Assembly: GCF_003201595.1 (NCBI RefSeq) | Contig: NZ_QJJS01000001.1 | Location: 1-64,000 of the forward strand | DNA: 64,000 nucleotides | Source of the DNA: Sphaerotilus hippei | Lineage (GTDB): Bacteria; Pseudomonadota; Gammaproteobacteria; Burkholderiales; Burkholderiaceae_C | Direction of reading: 5' to 3' | Shown: in pieces, positions 8,627-18,186 of the stretch | Numbering within the stretch: position 1 is the stretch's first letter | Layout: every line of letters begins with the position of its first letter | The notes under the pieces: generated by a model | Seen by the model: only the letters and a program-made list of their open reading frames with translations | Told to the model about the DNA's origin: nothing | Database searches by the model: none | Made by a program: the position numbers and the translations under genes

Positions 8627-9278
8627 CGCGGCGCTCGCCCGCGGGCAGGTCCGGAAAACCCTGCAGCGCCGCATCGAGCATCAGCGGCAGCATGTCGTCG
8701 CCGGCCACGCGGCCCTCGTGGCGCACCCGCACCTCGACCAGCACCTGGCGGGAGGCCCGGTCGATCAGCAGCAGGCGCAGCTCCTGCTCGTCGCGGACCG
8801 GATCGGACGGCCCCCAGCCCCAGCCGAGACCGACGGCCCCGCGCGAACGCCCGCCGTAGCCGATGCCCACGCGCCAGCCCGGCGCCGGCCAGCCCTGCTC
8901 GTGGGCGGGGTCGACCATGCGGCCCTCGCGCCAGTCGAGCTGCACCAGCACGTCGGCCGCGTCGGCCGAGCGGGCCGGACTGAAACCGACCTTCTCGAGC
9001 GAGGGGCCGGCGAGCAGCTCCAGCCGGTCACGCGCGGCACCGCCCTGCGCCTGAGACGGCAGGCGGTCGAAGGCCCAGCGCCCCGGCGCACGTCCGGCCG
9101 GCCACCGGCCGAAGGTGCCGACCGACATGCTGACCTGCCTGAGGGCGGCGCAGCCCCCGAGCACCGAACCCGCCAGCGTGGCCACGCCCAGCGCCAGCAG
9201 CCGGCGACGCGGCGGCGACGGCGATGCGCCGGTGGCCGACGCCACGGCTCCGGTCAGCGACAGCTCGGTGCGGGTCAT
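8607..9278 (-). CDS. DUF4136 domain lipoprotein
   Basis: A 223-residue predicted lipoprotein: a twin-arginine-like basic patch PRRRLLALG precedes a hydrophobic run ending in the lipobox SVLGGC (cysteine near 43). The rest has the DUF4136 pattern: a short fold ending in RVRHEGR..LPLMLDAALQGFP. The ATG at 9278 follows AAGGAG at a good distance, which decides the start against upstream codons. Function unknown; such proteins sit in the periplasm or outer-membrane inner leaflet. It is the last gene of a leftward row after folM-folB-ttcA. Confidence 0.85.
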   Translation of the reverse strand: MTRTELSLTGAVASATGASPSPPRRRLLALGVATLAGSVLGGCAALRQVSMSVGTFGRWPAGRAPGRWAFDRLPSQAQGGAARDRLELLAGPSLEKVGFSPARSADAADVLVQLDWREGRMVDPAHEQGWPAPGWRVGIGYGGRSRGAVGLGWGWGPSDPVRDEQELRLLLIDRASRQVLVEVRVRHEGRVAGDDMLPLMLDAALQGFPDLPAGERRVTGMLP

Positions 9279-9294
9279 GGTCGTCTCCTTGAGG

Positions 9295-10296
9295 TCAATC
9301 CCTGGGTCGGCGCACGAACTCCATCGGTACCGCGACCTCGCCCAGGGGGGCCGGGGTCGGGGTGGCGCAGGTCTCGTCCTCGTCCTCGTCGAAGGCCTTG
9401 TCACCGGCCGGGTCGGCCAGGCCGGTGGGCACGATGGTCTCGAAGGGAAACAGCTGGCGGTCCATCAGGTGCGAGGGCACGACCTGGGAGAACGCACGGT
9501 GCATGTTGTCGATGCGGCCCGGATGCTTGCGGTCCCATTCGCGCAGCATGTTCTTGATCTGCACGCGCTGCAGGTTCTCCTGGCTGCCGCACAGGCTGCA
9601 CGGGATGATCGGGAACTGGCGGTGCTCGGCCCAGCGCTCGAGGTCGGTCTCGGCCACGTAGGCCAGCGGGCGGATCACCGTGTGGCGGCCGTCGTCGCTG
9701 ACCAGCTTGGGCGGCATGCCCTTGAGCTTGCCGCCGAAGAACATGTTCAGGAAGATGGTGCCGAGGAAGTCGTCGCGGTGGTGGCCCAGCGCGATCTTGT
9801 TCGCCCCCAGCTCGTCGGCCACGCGGTAGAGGATGCCGCGGCGCAGGCGCGAGCACAGGCTGCACATCGTCTTGCCCTCGGGAATCAGGCGCTTGACGAT
9901 GCTGTAGGTGTCCTGGTTCTCGATGTGGAAGTCCACGCCCAGGCCCTTCAGGTAGGCCGGCAGGATGTGGTCCGGGAAGCCCGGCTGCTTCTGGTCGAGG
10001 TTGACCGCGACGATGCTGAAGTCGATCGGCGCACGCTGGCGCAGCGACAGCAGGATGTCGAGCAGGCCGTAGCTGTCCTTGCCCCCCGACAGGCAGACCA
10101 TGACCTTGTCGCCCTGCTCGATCATGTTGTAGTCGGTGATCGCCGCGCCCACCTGGCGGTGCAGGCGCTTGCTGAGCTTGTTGGTCTCGTGCGCGGCACG
10201 CTGCTCGGCGGAGCGGCCGGGTGCTTGGGCGGTCCCGGCGGCGGCCTGCGGCTCGCACGGGGTCTCGGACGGATCGGCGGAAAGAGCGGTGTTCAT
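9295..10296 (-). CDS. ttcA: tRNA 2-thiocytidine(32) synthetase TtcA
   Basis: TtcA thiolates cytidine 32 of certain tRNAs using ATP and an iron-sulfur cluster. The P-loop (PP-loop) motif SGGKDS is at 70-75, and the two cluster-binding CxxC pairs at 145/148 (MCSLC) and 233/236 (PCSLC). With the ATG at 10296 the protein has 333 residues, slightly longer than the E. coli enzyme owing to a loose N-terminus (1-40) and an acidic C-terminal tail. An upstream start at 10365 would overlap folB by 44 bp and is less likely. It lies 25 bp after folB. Confidence 0.96.
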   Translation of the reverse strand: MNTALSADPSETPCEPQAAAGTAQAPGRSAEQRAAHETNKLSKRLHRQVGAAITDYNMIEQGDKVMVCLSGGKDSYGLLDILLSLRQRAPIDFSIVAVNLDQKQPGFPDHILPAYLKGLGVDFHIENQDTYSIVKRLIPEGKTMCSLCSRLRRGILYRVADELGANKIALGHHRDDFLGTIFLNMFFGGKLKGMPPKLVSDDGRHTVIRPLAYVAETDLERWAEHRQFPIIPCSLCGSQENLQRVQIKNMLREWDRKHPGRIDNMHRAFSQVVPSHLMDRQLFPFETIVPTGLADPAGDKAFDEDEDETCATPTPAPLGEVAVPMEFVRRPRD

Positions 10297-10321
10297 GGCG
10301 GGATTGTCGGGGTTCAAGGCT

Positions 10322-10693
10322 TCACCACTGGCCGGTCTCGACCCGGATCGCGACCTCGCAGTCATCGAAGATCTCGAGCTTGGCGATGCGCACGCGCACG
10401 CCCAGCACGCCGGGCAGGTCCATCAGCCGGGCCGCGACCTTGCCGATCAGGCTCTCGAGCAGGTTGACGTGCCGGGCGGTGCACTCCTCGATGATGATGC
10501 TGCGCACCCGGCGGTAGTCGAGCACGTGGTGGATGTCGTCGTCCGCCGGGGTCAGCGGCTGGGTGCCGAGGTTGAGCTCGGCGTCGACCGCGATGGGCTG
10601 CGGCGCGGCCTTCTCGTGCTCGAGCACGCCGAGGCTGGCGTCAAAGCGCAGGCCGGTCAGGGTCAGGATCTGGGTGCCGCGGGTGGTGGACAT
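10322..10693 (-). CDS. folB: Dihydroneopterin aldolase
   Basis: FolB cleaves 7,8-dihydroneopterin to 6-hydroxymethyl-dihydropterin in folate synthesis and also epimerises the substrate. The 123-residue length and the pattern [15 protein letters not shown] ... [10 protein letters not shown] ... [10 protein letters not shown] fit the family; the glutamate in HEK and the late lysine (AKLEIFDD) are the likely functional residues. It starts 10 bp after the pteridine-reductase-like SDR, so the two probably work together in pterin metabolism. An ATG start at 10693 is used. Confidence 0.95.
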   Translation of the reverse strand: MSTTRGTQILTLTGLRFDASLGVLEHEKAAPQPIAVDAELNLGTQPLTPADDDIHHVLDYRRVRSIIIEECTARHVNLLESLIGKVAARLMDLPGVLGVRVRIAKLEIFDDCEVAIRVETGQW

Positions 10694-10703
10694 CGTCAGG
10701 GGC

Positions 10704-11516
10704 TCACATCAACGAAAAATCGCGCTCGAATCGGCGCAGGTGCTGGCCGGCGTCGACGAGCAGCGTCGTGCCGGTGATCGAGCGGGTCTCGATCACGAAA
10801 CGCACGGTGCGGGCGACATCCTCCGCGGTCGACGAACGACCGAGCAGGCCGGCGCTGCGGTGCAGGGCCTCGAACTTCTCGCCCTGCAGCCACTCGCTGG
10901 TCAGCGTCAGGCCCGGCGCCACGCCGGCCACGCGCACGCGGGGCGCCAGCGCCAGCGCCAGCAGCGTGGTGGCCGACTCCAGCGCCGCCTTCGAGAGCGT
11001 GTAGCTGAAGAAGTCGGGGTTGGGGTTCCAGAGCTTCTGGTCCAGCAGGTTGACCACGACCGCGGGCGGCTCGCCCGGCAGCGGCGGCTGGGCGTCACGC
11101 TGCTCGGCCAGCGCCTGGGCCAGCACGATGGCCGGGGCGGTGTTGGCGCGCAGGTGGCGCTCGAGCATCGCGTAGCTGAAGCTGCGCACGTCGTCGAACT
11201 CGAAGGTCGAGGCGCTGTGCACCACCGCGTCGAGCCGGCCCAGCGCCGCCACGCACCGCGGCGGCAGCGCCCGGCAGGCCGCCTCGTCGGCCAGGTCGGC
11301 CGGCAAGGCGCAGGCCCGCGCACCCAGCGCCTGCAGGTCGGCCACGGTGGCCAGCGCCTCGGCCTCGGAATGGCGGTAGTGCACCACGACGTCGTGGCCG
11401 TGGCGCGCCAGGTCGAGGGCGATCTCGCGGCCCAGCCGCCGGGCCGCGCCCGTCACCAGCACGACGGGCCGCACGGGCGTGGCACACGCGCCTTCAGGCG
11501 TCGGGGTCGAGGTCAT
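10704..11516 (-). CDS. FolM/pteridine reductase-like short-chain dehydrogenase
   Basis: A 270-residue SDR. The NADPH-binding motif TGAARRLG at 22-29 has the arginine-rich form TGxxxRxG typical of pteridine reductase (PTR1) and dihydromonapterin reductase (FolM), rather than the common TGxxxGxG. The catalytic pair is in SYTLSKAAL. Its place just before folB supports reduction of dihydropterin or dihydrofolate. The start is set at the ATG at 11516. The gene faces the next gene with only 14 bp between the start codons, so promoters must lie inside coding sequence. Confidence 0.87.
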   Translation of the reverse strand: MTSTPTPEGACATPVRPVVLVTGAARRLGREIALDLARHGHDVVVHYRHSEAEALATVADLQALGARACALPADLADEAACRALPPRCVAALGRLDAVVHSASTFEFDDVRSFSYAMLERHLRANTAPAIVLAQALAEQRDAQPPLPGEPPAVVVNLLDQKLWNPNPDFFSYTLSKAALESATTLLALALAPRVRVAGVAPGLTLTSEWLQGEKFEALHRSAGLLGRSSTAEDVARTVRFVIETRSITGTTLLVDAGQHLRRFERDFSLM

Positions 11517-11530
11517 GGGAAACTGGAGGG

Positions 11531-12670
11531 GTGAATGCCCAAAAGACAAGCAGTGTAGCCAGCACCCCGCTGGCCGACCTCATCGCCGCCGAAATCCGCC
11601 GCCAGGGCGGGTGGATCGGCTTCGAGCCCTTCATGGCGATGGCCCTCTACACCCCCGGCCTGGGTTACTACAGCCGCGACGACCGCCAGTTCGGCAGCCT
11701 GCCGGCCGACGGCAGCGACTTCATCACCGCGCCGGAGCTGTCCCCGCTCTACGGCCGGGCGCTGGCCCGCCAGGTCGCGCAGGCGCTGGAGCTCAGCGGC
11801 ACCCGCGAGGTCTGGGAGTTCGGCGCCGGCTCCGGGGCGCTGGCGGCCCAGCTGCTGGAAGCGCTGGGCGAGCGCATCGATCGCTACACCATCGTCGACC
11901 TGTCGGCCACGCTGCGCGAGCGCCAGCGCCAGACAGCGGAACAGCGAGTGCCCGCTCACGTGGCCAAGCTGCACTGGGCGGACGAGCTGCCCGAGCAGAT
12001 CGCCGGTGTCGTGGTGGGCAACGAGGTGCTCGACGCGATGCCGGTGGCGCTGCTGCACTGGGACGGCTCGAGCTGGTTCCAGCGTGGCGTGGCCCTGGCG
12101 GACCCCGAGGGGGCGGCCGGTTTCACCTGGGCCGACCGACCGACCGACCTGCGCCCGCCGCTGGAGACCGGCTTCGTGCCCGGCACCGTGATCGAGCTGC
12201 CCCGCCAGGGCAGCGCCTTCATCCGGACGCTGGCCGGACGGCTGCGGCAGGGCGCGGCCTTCTTCATCGACTACGGCTTCCCCGAACACGAGTTCTATCA
12301 CCCGCAGCGCACCGGCGGCACGCTGATGTGCCACCGCAGCCACCAGGCCGACACCGACCCGCTGGTCGAGGTCGGCCTGAAGGACATCACCGCCCACGTC
12401 GACTTCACCGCCATCGCGGTGACGGCGCAGGACGCCGGCATGGACGTGCTCGGCTACACCAGCCAGGGCCGCTTCCTGCTCAACTGCGGCCTGGCCGACG
12501 ACCTGGCCGCCGCGCACGCCCGCGGGGACGTGCGCACGCTGGCCCACGCGCAGAAGCTCATCACCGAGCACGAGATGGGCGAGCTGTTCAAGGTGGTCGG
12601 CCTGGCCCCGGGCGGCGGCGAGTTCGACGCGCTGGGCTTTGCCGCCGGTGACCGCTCGCACACGCTCTGA
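11531..12670 (+). CDS. MidA/NDUFAF7-type SAM-dependent methyltransferase
   Basis: A 379-residue protein of the COG1565 family. In mitochondria its relative NDUFAF7 methylates an arginine of complex I; bacterial targets are unknown. Family marks are FEPFMAMALYTPGLGYY near the N-terminus, the SAM-binding WEFGAGSGALAAQLL, GNEVLDAMP, and the later FFIDYGFP. The start is doubtful: GTG at 11531 is the first start codon in the frame, but a GGAGG lies only 1 bp away, and no ATG follows before the conserved ADLIAAEIRRQGG. Promoter and ribosome site must overlap the divergent folM-like gene. Confidence 0.88.
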   Translation: MNAQKTSSVASTPLADLIAAEIRRQGGWIGFEPFMAMALYTPGLGYYSRDDRQFGSLPADGSDFITAPELSPLYGRALARQVAQALELSGTREVWEFGAGSGALAAQLLEALGERIDRYTIVDLSATLRERQRQTAEQRVPAHVAKLHWADELPEQIAGVVVGNEVLDAMPVALLHWDGSSWFQRGVALADPEGAAGFTWADRPTDLRPPLETGFVPGTVIELPRQGSAFIRTLAGRLRQGAAFFIDYGFPEHEFYHPQRTGGTLMCHRSHQADTDPLVEVGLKDITAHVDFTAIAVTAQDAGMDVLGYTSQGRFLLNCGLADDLAAAHARGDVRTLAHAQKLITEHEMGELFKVVGLAPGGGEFDALGFAAGDRSHTL

Positions 12671-12692
12671 CCCCCTCGGCACGATCGGCACC

Positions 12693-12884
12693 ATGCGCTG
12701 GCTCATCGTCTTCACCTTCGCGTTCATCGTCTTCAACGGCCTGCGCGAGGTGCTCGCCAAGCTGGGGCTGGGCCGGGTGCCGGGGGATTTCAGCTTCCGC
12801 TTCGCCGGGCGGGAATGGTTCTTCCCGTTCGGCTCCAGCGTGCTGATCAGCCTGCTGACGATGGTGGTGGCGCGCTGGCTGTGA
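12693..12884 (+). CDS. DUF2905 small membrane protein
   Basis: A 63-residue protein with two hydrophobic segments (residues 2-15 and 46-62) separated by a polar loop with the DUF2905 signature [23 protein letters not shown]. Function unknown, inner membrane expected. It starts 22 bp after the methyltransferase and is probably co-transcribed. Its last 38 bp overlap the convergent cca gene. Confidence 0.88.
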   Translation: MRWLIVFTFAFIVFNGLREVLAKLGLGRVPGDFSFRFAGREWFFPFGSSVLISLLTMVVARWL

Positions 12885-14103
12885 GCGACCCGGCCGCCAC
12901 GGCCTCCACCCGGGCCTGGTGCAGCGCCTGCCCCACCGCCGGCCCCCTGAGCCCGCGCGCCAGGGCCGCCGCCGTGACGGCCGATGCCTCGAGCCCGCTG
13001 GCCTGGGCCAGCGCACCACGCAGCAGCGGCGCGGCGTCGTAGGGTTCGTCCTCCAGGCCCAGGCGCCCCCGGGCGTCACATTCGCAGGCCAGCAGCATGG
13101 CCTCGAACCGCTCCGGCCGCCGCCAGGCGTCGCAGCGGTCGAGCAACCGCACCAGCGCCGCCGCGCCCAGCCCGGTGCAGCGGTGCACATTGCCGTGTTC
13201 ACGCGCGACCAGATCGGCCAGCTCGCGGCACTCGACCGGCACCCGCAGGCGCTGCGCCAGCGGCCCGAGCAGCGCCGCGCTGCGGCCTTCGTGGCCGAGG
13301 TGGCGCGGCAGCAGCTCCGCCGGGGTCGTGCCCTTGCCCAGGTCGTGGGTCAGGCAGGCAAAACGCACCGGCAGCGACGCCCCGAGCCGGGCCGCCATCT
13401 GCAGCACCATCATCACGTGCACGCCGGTGTCGATCTCGGGGTGGTACTCGGCCCGCTGGGGCACGCCGAACAGCCGCTCGACCTCGGGCAGCAGCCGGGC
13501 CAGCGCCCCGCAGGCCCGCAGCACCTCGAAGAAGCGCTGTGGATGCGCCTCCATCAGGCCCCGCGACAGCTCCTGCCAGACCCGCTCGGGCACCAGCGCG
13601 TCGACCTCGCCCTGATCGACCATGCGCCGGCACAGCGCCAGTGTCTCGGGCGCCACGTCGAAGTCACCGAAGCGGGCGGCGAAGCGGGCCAGCCGCAGGA
13701 TGCGCACCGGGTCCTCGACGAAGGCCGGACCGACATGGCGCAGCACCCCGGCCCGCAGGTCGGCCTGACCGCCATGGGGATCGATGACCGTGCCGTGCTC
13801 GTCCTCGGCCATCGCGTTGATCGTCAGGTCGCGGCGACCGAGATCCTCCTCGAGCGTCACCTCCGGCCCGGCGTGGCAATCGAAACCCCGGTAACCCGGT
13901 GCGGTCTTGCGCTCGGTGCGGGCCAACGCGTACTCCTCGCGGGTGCGGGGGTGCAGGAACACCGGGAAATCGATGCCGACCGGCGTGAAACCCGCTAGCA
14001 CCATTTGATCGGGCGAACCACCGACCACCACCCAATCACGGTCCCCGGACGGGCGCCCAAGTAAACGGTCACGTACCGCACCACCCACCAGATAGGTTTT
14101 CAT
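12847..14103 (-). CDS. cca: CCA-adding tRNA nucleotidyltransferase with HD domain
   Basis: This enzyme builds and repairs the 3' CCA end of tRNA. At 418 residues it matches the multifunctional gammaproteobacterial/betaproteobacterial type. The nucleotidyltransferase head opens with [16 protein letters not shown] and has the D-x-D carboxylates in [19 protein letters not shown] and [16 protein letters not shown] follow. A C-terminal HD phosphohydrolase domain is visible (CLTHDLGKG, about residues 250-265). The ATG at 14103 is supported by the conserved N-terminus. Confidence 0.97.
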   Translation of the reverse strand: MKTYLVGGAVRDRLLGRPSGDRDWVVVGGSPDQMVLAGFTPVGIDFPVFLHPRTREEYALARTERKTAPGYRGFDCHAGPEVTLEEDLGRRDLTINAMAEDEHGTVIDPHGGQADLRAGVLRHVGPAFVEDPVRILRLARFAARFGDFDVAPETLALCRRMVDQGEVDALVPERVWQELSRGLMEAHPQRFFEVLRACGALARLLPEVERLFGVPQRAEYHPEIDTGVHVMMVLQMAARLGASLPVRFACLTHDLGKGTTPAELLPRHLGHEGRSAALLGPLAQRLRVPVECRELADLVAREHGNVHRCTGLGAAALVRLLDRCDAWRRPERFEAMLLACECDARGRLGLEDEPYDAAPLLRGALAQASGLEASAVTAAALARGLRGPAVGQALHQARVEAVAAGSLTASAPPPSSAG

Positions 14104-14307
14104 GTTCGTTTTTCGCTTTCAGGGCATCCCTCACCACGCTCGAATCGAGGGTTTGCCCGAGATCCATCCACATCGTTTTGAATACCCGCGGTCTAATTCC
14201 CCCGGAGGAATGCGCGGCCCTACAAGCGTACGGGACATCCGACCGGGACTCGTCACCGTCCTCCCACCACGCCCATCAGGCCCACGACCACTCCGGGAGT
14301 TATCGAC
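14104..14307. promoter_or_regulatory. Divergent intergenic region between cca and the PEP-CTERM gene
   Basis: This 204-bp stretch should contain the promoters of cca and of the secreted PEP-CTERM protein. A GGGAG ribosome site precedes the ATG at 14308. I saw no clear sigma-70 or sigma-54 promoter and no inverted repeat worth naming. Confidence 0.4.
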
Positions 14308-14925
14308 ATGCACGCTCATTCAAGACTGCTCACATTGGCAGCCGCCATGGCCATGACGGCTGCCAATGTCCACGCGGGAGTATTCACGTATACCGAACTG
14401 GAAACCCTTCCAGGCGGCAACAGCAACAGCATCGGCACGCCGGAGCTCGTCGGTCCGCTGGCGGCCGGGGATACCCTGACCATCACCGGATACATCGGTG
14501 CCAGCAGCCCCGACTTCTATTCCTTCATCACCAGCGAAGCCCTGCTGCTGAACCTGACGCTGAAGGAATACACGAACGCCAATTTCATCGACACCTTCGA
14601 CAATGGTGCGGCCAATGGCGTGCTGGGTTTGTTCAACGGATTCAATCTGCTGACCTATTCCAGCGAGAACAGCGATCTGGTCGATACCATTTCGAGTACT
14701 TATACGCTGAGTCTGCCGGGCACCTTCAAGACCGCGGTGGCCGGCTACAGCCCGGGCATCTCGCCGTTCGACAGCGGCGGCCTCGACACCGGCTGGTACT
14801 ACCGGCTCGAGATCTCGGCCACGGCCGCACCCGTGCCCGAGTCGAGCACGCTGATGATGATGCTGGCCGGCCTGGGGGCGACCGGCCTGGTCGCCCACCG
14901 ACGCCGCCAGCGCCCCGCCGCCTGA
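14308..14925 (+). CDS. Secreted PEP-CTERM-type sorting-domain protein
   Basis: A 205-residue exported protein. Signal peptide at 1-23 with cleavage after VHA; mature part rich in Ser, Thr, Gly and Asn. The C-terminus has the three-part sorting signal: VPESSTL at 176-182, a hydrophobic segment MMMLAGLGATGLVA and a basic end HRRRQR. Such proteins are processed by exosortase/EpsH during polysaccharide export. The core motif here is P-E-S in place of the nearly invariant P-E-P. No exosortase gene is in the window. The ATG at 14308 gives a full signal peptide. Role of the mature domain unknown. Confidence 0.88.
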   Translation: MHAHSRLLTLAAAMAMTAANVHAGVFTYTELETLPGGNSNSIGTPELVGPLAAGDTLTITGYIGASSPDFYSFITSEALLLNLTLKEYTNANFIDTFDNGAANGVLGLFNGFNLLTYSSENSDLVDTISSTYTLSLPGTFKTAVAGYSPGISPFDSGGLDTGWYYRLEISATAAPVPESSTLMMMLAGLGATGLVAHRRRQRPAA

Positions 14926-14934
14926 CACGCCGGA

Positions 14935-15915
14935 TCAGCCGCGCCGGGCTCGGGCGCGCCGCAGGTCCTCGCTGCCCGGCCCGCCCGACAGCAGCGGCGG
15001 CATCACCACCGACAGCGCGGCGGGCGTGATGCCCAGCTCCGCCAGGCCGGCCACGGTGCCGCTGGCGACGTTGGGCACGCGCATCGAGGCCAGGTTGTCG
15101 GCCGACATCAGCGGCTCGCCCGGCAGGCAGCCCAGCACCAGCGCCTGCAGCCGGCCGGCCCATTCCGGCAGCGGCACGATCAGGCGGCGGTGGCCACTCC
15201 AGGCGCCGGCCAGGCGCACCAGCTCGGCCAGCGTGTGCACCTCGGGTCCGGCACATTCGAAGGTCCGGCCGATGCAGCGGTCGTCGCGCAGGCTGTTCAC
15301 CAGCGCCTGCGCCACGTCCTCCACCCAGACCGGCTGGAAACGTGCGTGCGCCCCCGCCAGCGGCAGCATCGGCGCCAGCGCCTGCAGCCGGGCGAACAGG
15401 TTCAGGAACCGGTCCTCGGCACCGAAGATCACGCTCGGACGCAGCACCGTCAGGTCCAGCCCGCTGGCGCGCAGCGCCTGCTCGCCGCGGGCCTTGCTGC
15501 GCAGGTAGTTCGACGGGGCACTGGCCGACCCCTCCACCGGCACCCCCAGCGCGCTGACGTGGACCAGCCGGCGCACCCCGGCCCGCCGGCAGGCGGCGCC
15601 GATCTGCTGCGCCAGCTCGACATGCACCCGCTCGAAGCGGGCCGCGCTGCCATGCAGCACGGCGATCAGGTTGACCACCGCGTCACAGCCCGCCACCAGC
15701 GCCGCCAGGCGGGCCGGATCGTGCACGTCGGCCTGCACCAGCTCCACCCCAGGCAGGCTGGCCAGCGCGCGGGCACGGGCGGCGTGGCGGCTGGGCACGA
15801 CCAGCGTGGTGCCCGGACCGATGTCGGCCAGCCAGCGGGCCACGAAGCTGCGGCCGACAAAGCCGGTTCCTCCCAGCACCAGGATGCGGCGGTGCCCGCG
15901 GTGGCAGATCGTCAT
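14935..15915 (-). CDS. NAD(P)-binding protein of the complex I NDUFA9 (39-kDa) family
   Basis: A 326-residue atypical SDR. The Rossmann motif GGTGFVG is near residue 15, followed by SALGV and YLRSKARGE, the Y-x3-K-like pair. This is the NmrA/NDUFA9-like group; bacterial members are not complex I subunits as a rule and their substrate is unknown (quinone or sugar-nucleotide related roles have been suggested). Its ATG at 15915 overlaps the slt stop codon by 4 bp (ATGA), so translation is coupled to the lytic transglycosylase. The stop lies 9 bp from the convergent PEP-CTERM gene end. Confidence 0.88.
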   Translation of the reverse strand: MTICHRGHRRILVLGGTGFVGRSFVARWLADIGPGTTLVVPSRHAARARALASLPGVELVQADVHDPARLAALVAGCDAVVNLIAVLHGSAARFERVHVELAQQIGAACRRAGVRRLVHVSALGVPVEGSASAPSNYLRSKARGEQALRASGLDLTVLRPSVIFGAEDRFLNLFARLQALAPMLPLAGAHARFQPVWVEDVAQALVNSLRDDRCIGRTFECAGPEVHTLAELVRLAGAWSGHRRLIVPLPEWAGRLQALVLGCLPGEPLMSADNLASMRVPNVASGTVAGLAELGITPAALSVVMPPLLSGGPGSEDLRRARARRG

Positions 15916-17984
15916 GGCAGCTCCTTGCGATCCGCCGGCGCTCCCGGCACCTTGGGACCCACCAGCACGGGCTGCAGGCGCGGCTTGAGGGTGGCCACGC
16001 TCTGGCCGCCCATCACCGCCGCGTAGTAGCTGGCGTTGGACAGCACCTTCTTGACGTAGTCGCGGGTTTCCTGGAACGGGATGTTCTCGGCCCAGGCGGC
16101 CAGCTCCGTCGGCGGGCCCTCGCGCCAGCGGCGGGGCCGGTTCGGCCCGGCGTTGTAGGCGGCCGCGGCCATCGCCTGCGAACCCTCGAAATCGTCGAGC
16201 ACCAGCTTCAGGTAGCCGGTGCCCAGGCGCAGGTTGAGCTGGCGGTCGGTGATCTGCTCGGCGCTGTAGTTCAGGCCCATGCGCTTGGCGGTCCACTTGG
16301 CCGTCGCCGGCATGATCTGCATCAGCCCGGAGGCGCCGACGCTGGAGCGGGCGTCCATGATGAAACGCGACTCCTGGCGGATCAGGCCGTAGACATAGGC
16401 CGGATCCAGCCCGATCTCGCCGGTGACGGCCAGCACCTCGGCTCGGAACGGCGTCGGGAAACGCTGGGCCATGTCGACCTCCTGGCGGGTGCGCTCGCTG
16501 GTGTTGATGCAGCGGTCCCAGACCTCGCGGTCACAGGCCCGCTGGGCGGCGGCCAGCAGTTCACGGTCGGTCAGGCCGCGGAGGCCGTAGTTCCATTCGC
16601 GCACGCCCTCGTTGCGCAGGCCCAGGTCGATCAGCGCCAGCGCCCGCGACAGGCCGGGCGAACGGGCCGCCAGCTCACGCTCGGCGGCCGTCAGCGGCGC
16701 CGGACGCGGCGGCAGCAGCTGTGACCGGCCCAGCTCCTCGGAGGCGAGCTTGCCGTAGAAATGGAACTGCGGCGCCAGCCGCTCCTGCAGCAGCTGGGCG
16801 GCCATGCGCTGGCCGTCGCCGGCGGCACCCGCCTCGGCGGAGGCGTTCAGCGCACGGGCCTTCCAGTAGACCCAGGTCGGGTCGGCCTGCGCGGAGGCGC
16901 TCATCGCCGCGATGCCGGCCAGCACGCGCTGCCAGCGCGCCGCATCACCGGCACGCAGCGCCGCCCTCACCCGCCAGGCCTGCGTCTCGTCGCCCCAGTC
17001 GGCCGGCACGGCGCCGGGCACCCGCGCGGCGCGCTGGAACCAGCGATCGGCCTCGGGCTGCAGGCGGGTCGCCGCCTGGCGGGCGATCGAGGCCCAGACC
17101 CAGGCCTGCGCCTCGGGGGTGAGCTCGGACAGCCAGCGGCCGTCGAGCTGCTGGGCCGCGGCCGACGGGTCGCTGGCGGCCAGGCGGATCAGCGCCAGCG
17201 CCACCAGATCGGCCGGCGCGCCCGAGGCCGTGTCGGTCGCCCGGCGGCTCAGCCAGGGGCCGGGCTGCTCGAGCAGCGGCCCCAGTTCCCGGCGAGCCAT
17301 GGCCTCGTCGATCAGGCCGACCGCCTGGCGCACGGCACGGCTGCGGTTCAGCTCGGTCGACTGGCGGGCCTTGAGCCAGGCATCGGCCGGTGTCAGCCGG
17401 CGCGCCTCGTAGAGCGTGGTGGCGAGCAGGGAGCAGCCGCTGTCCGCATCGCGCGGGCCCAGCCAGAGCTCGCGGGCCGCGGCCAGCACGTCCTCGCCGG
17501 CCTGGTGGCGCAGCAGCAGCGCATAACAGCTGACCTCGCGGTCGTCGTTCATGCGGAAACGCGGGTACTCGAGCGCCAGGTTGCTCCAGTCGCGGCGCTT
17601 GCCCAGCTCGAGCAGCCAGTCGTTGCGCAGCCGGTCCTCGACGTAGCTGGCGGGCCAGCGTGCATAGAAGGCCTCGAGCTCGGGCTGGGTCGCGGTGTCG
17701 AGGCGGCTGCTCAGCTCCCAGTAGTCGGCCCACTGGGCCAGCGGATGGCGGGCGGCGACGAGCGCGTCACGCTCGAGCTGCAGGCGCGCGCGGTCCTTGC
17801 GGCGCAGCGCCTCGCGGGCTTCGAGCACCCGGGCGTCGAGCAGCTTCTGCTCGGCCTGGCTCCAGGCGGGCGCCGGGCGATCGGCCTCGGGCGTCGCGGC
17901 CGGCAGGGCCGCCGTCATCAGCATCAGGCTCAGCCCCAGGGCAGGACGCAGCGCCTGCTTCCAGAGCGTGTTCTTCAAGGACAT
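15912..17984 (-). CDS. slt: Soluble lytic murein transglycosylase, Slt70 type
   Basis: This periplasmic enzyme cleaves peptidoglycan glycan strands to 1,6-anhydro ends. The ATG at 17984 gives 690 residues with a signal peptide (hydrophobic run to ALPAA near residue 30). A long alpha-superhelical 'U' domain covers about 40-490, and the C-terminal lysozyme-like domain has the catalytic glutamate E538 in GLIRQESRF, then SSVGASGLMQIMPATA and AAYNAGPNR. Length and layout are those of Slt70. It is transcribed with the NDUFA9-like gene behind it. Confidence 0.95.
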   Translation of the reverse strand: MSLKNTLWKQALRPALGLSLMLMTAALPAATPEADRPAPAWSQAEQKLLDARVLEAREALRRKDRARLQLERDALVAARHPLAQWADYWELSSRLDTATQPELEAFYARWPASYVEDRLRNDWLLELGKRRDWSNLALEYPRFRMNDDREVSCYALLLRHQAGEDVLAAARELWLGPRDADSGCSLLATTLYEARRLTPADAWLKARQSTELNRSRAVRQAVGLIDEAMARRELGPLLEQPGPWLSRRATDTASGAPADLVALALIRLAASDPSAAAQQLDGRWLSELTPEAQAWVWASIARQAATRLQPEADRWFQRAARVPGAVPADWGDETQAWRVRAALRAGDAARWQRVLAGIAAMSASAQADPTWVYWKARALNASAEAGAAGDGQRMAAQLLQERLAPQFHFYGKLASEELGRSQLLPPRPAPLTAAERELAARSPGLSRALALIDLGLRNEGVREWNYGLRGLTDRELLAAAQRACDREVWDRCINTSERTRQEVDMAQRFPTPFRAEVLAVTGEIGLDPAYVYGLIRQESRFIMDARSSVGASGLMQIMPATAKWTAKRMGLNYSAEQITDRQLNLRLGTGYLKLVLDDFEGSQAMAAAAYNAGPNRPRRWREGPPTELAAWAENIPFQETRDYVKKVLSNASYYAAVMGGQSVATLKPRLQPVLVGPKVPGAPADRKELP

Positions 17985-18186
17985 GTCGTGTCTTCCAGCA
18001 GGGCCGCACCCGAGGTGCGGCGGTTCGATCCACCTCGTAGCGTACGCCCTGGCACGCCGTCTTGCGCGAAGGCACGCAACGGGCCGGTGCGCCCGCGGGC
18101 CTTGTTCTCCTTTGCCCGAGCCATTTGCCCCGGCAAGGCCGGGCAAGCACAATGCAGGATCCCCGCTGCGATCGTCTGCCTCAGCC

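Noticed and set aside
9295-10365. Longer TtcA start at 10365
   Set aside because: It would overlap folB by 44 bp and adds a segment without family similarity.
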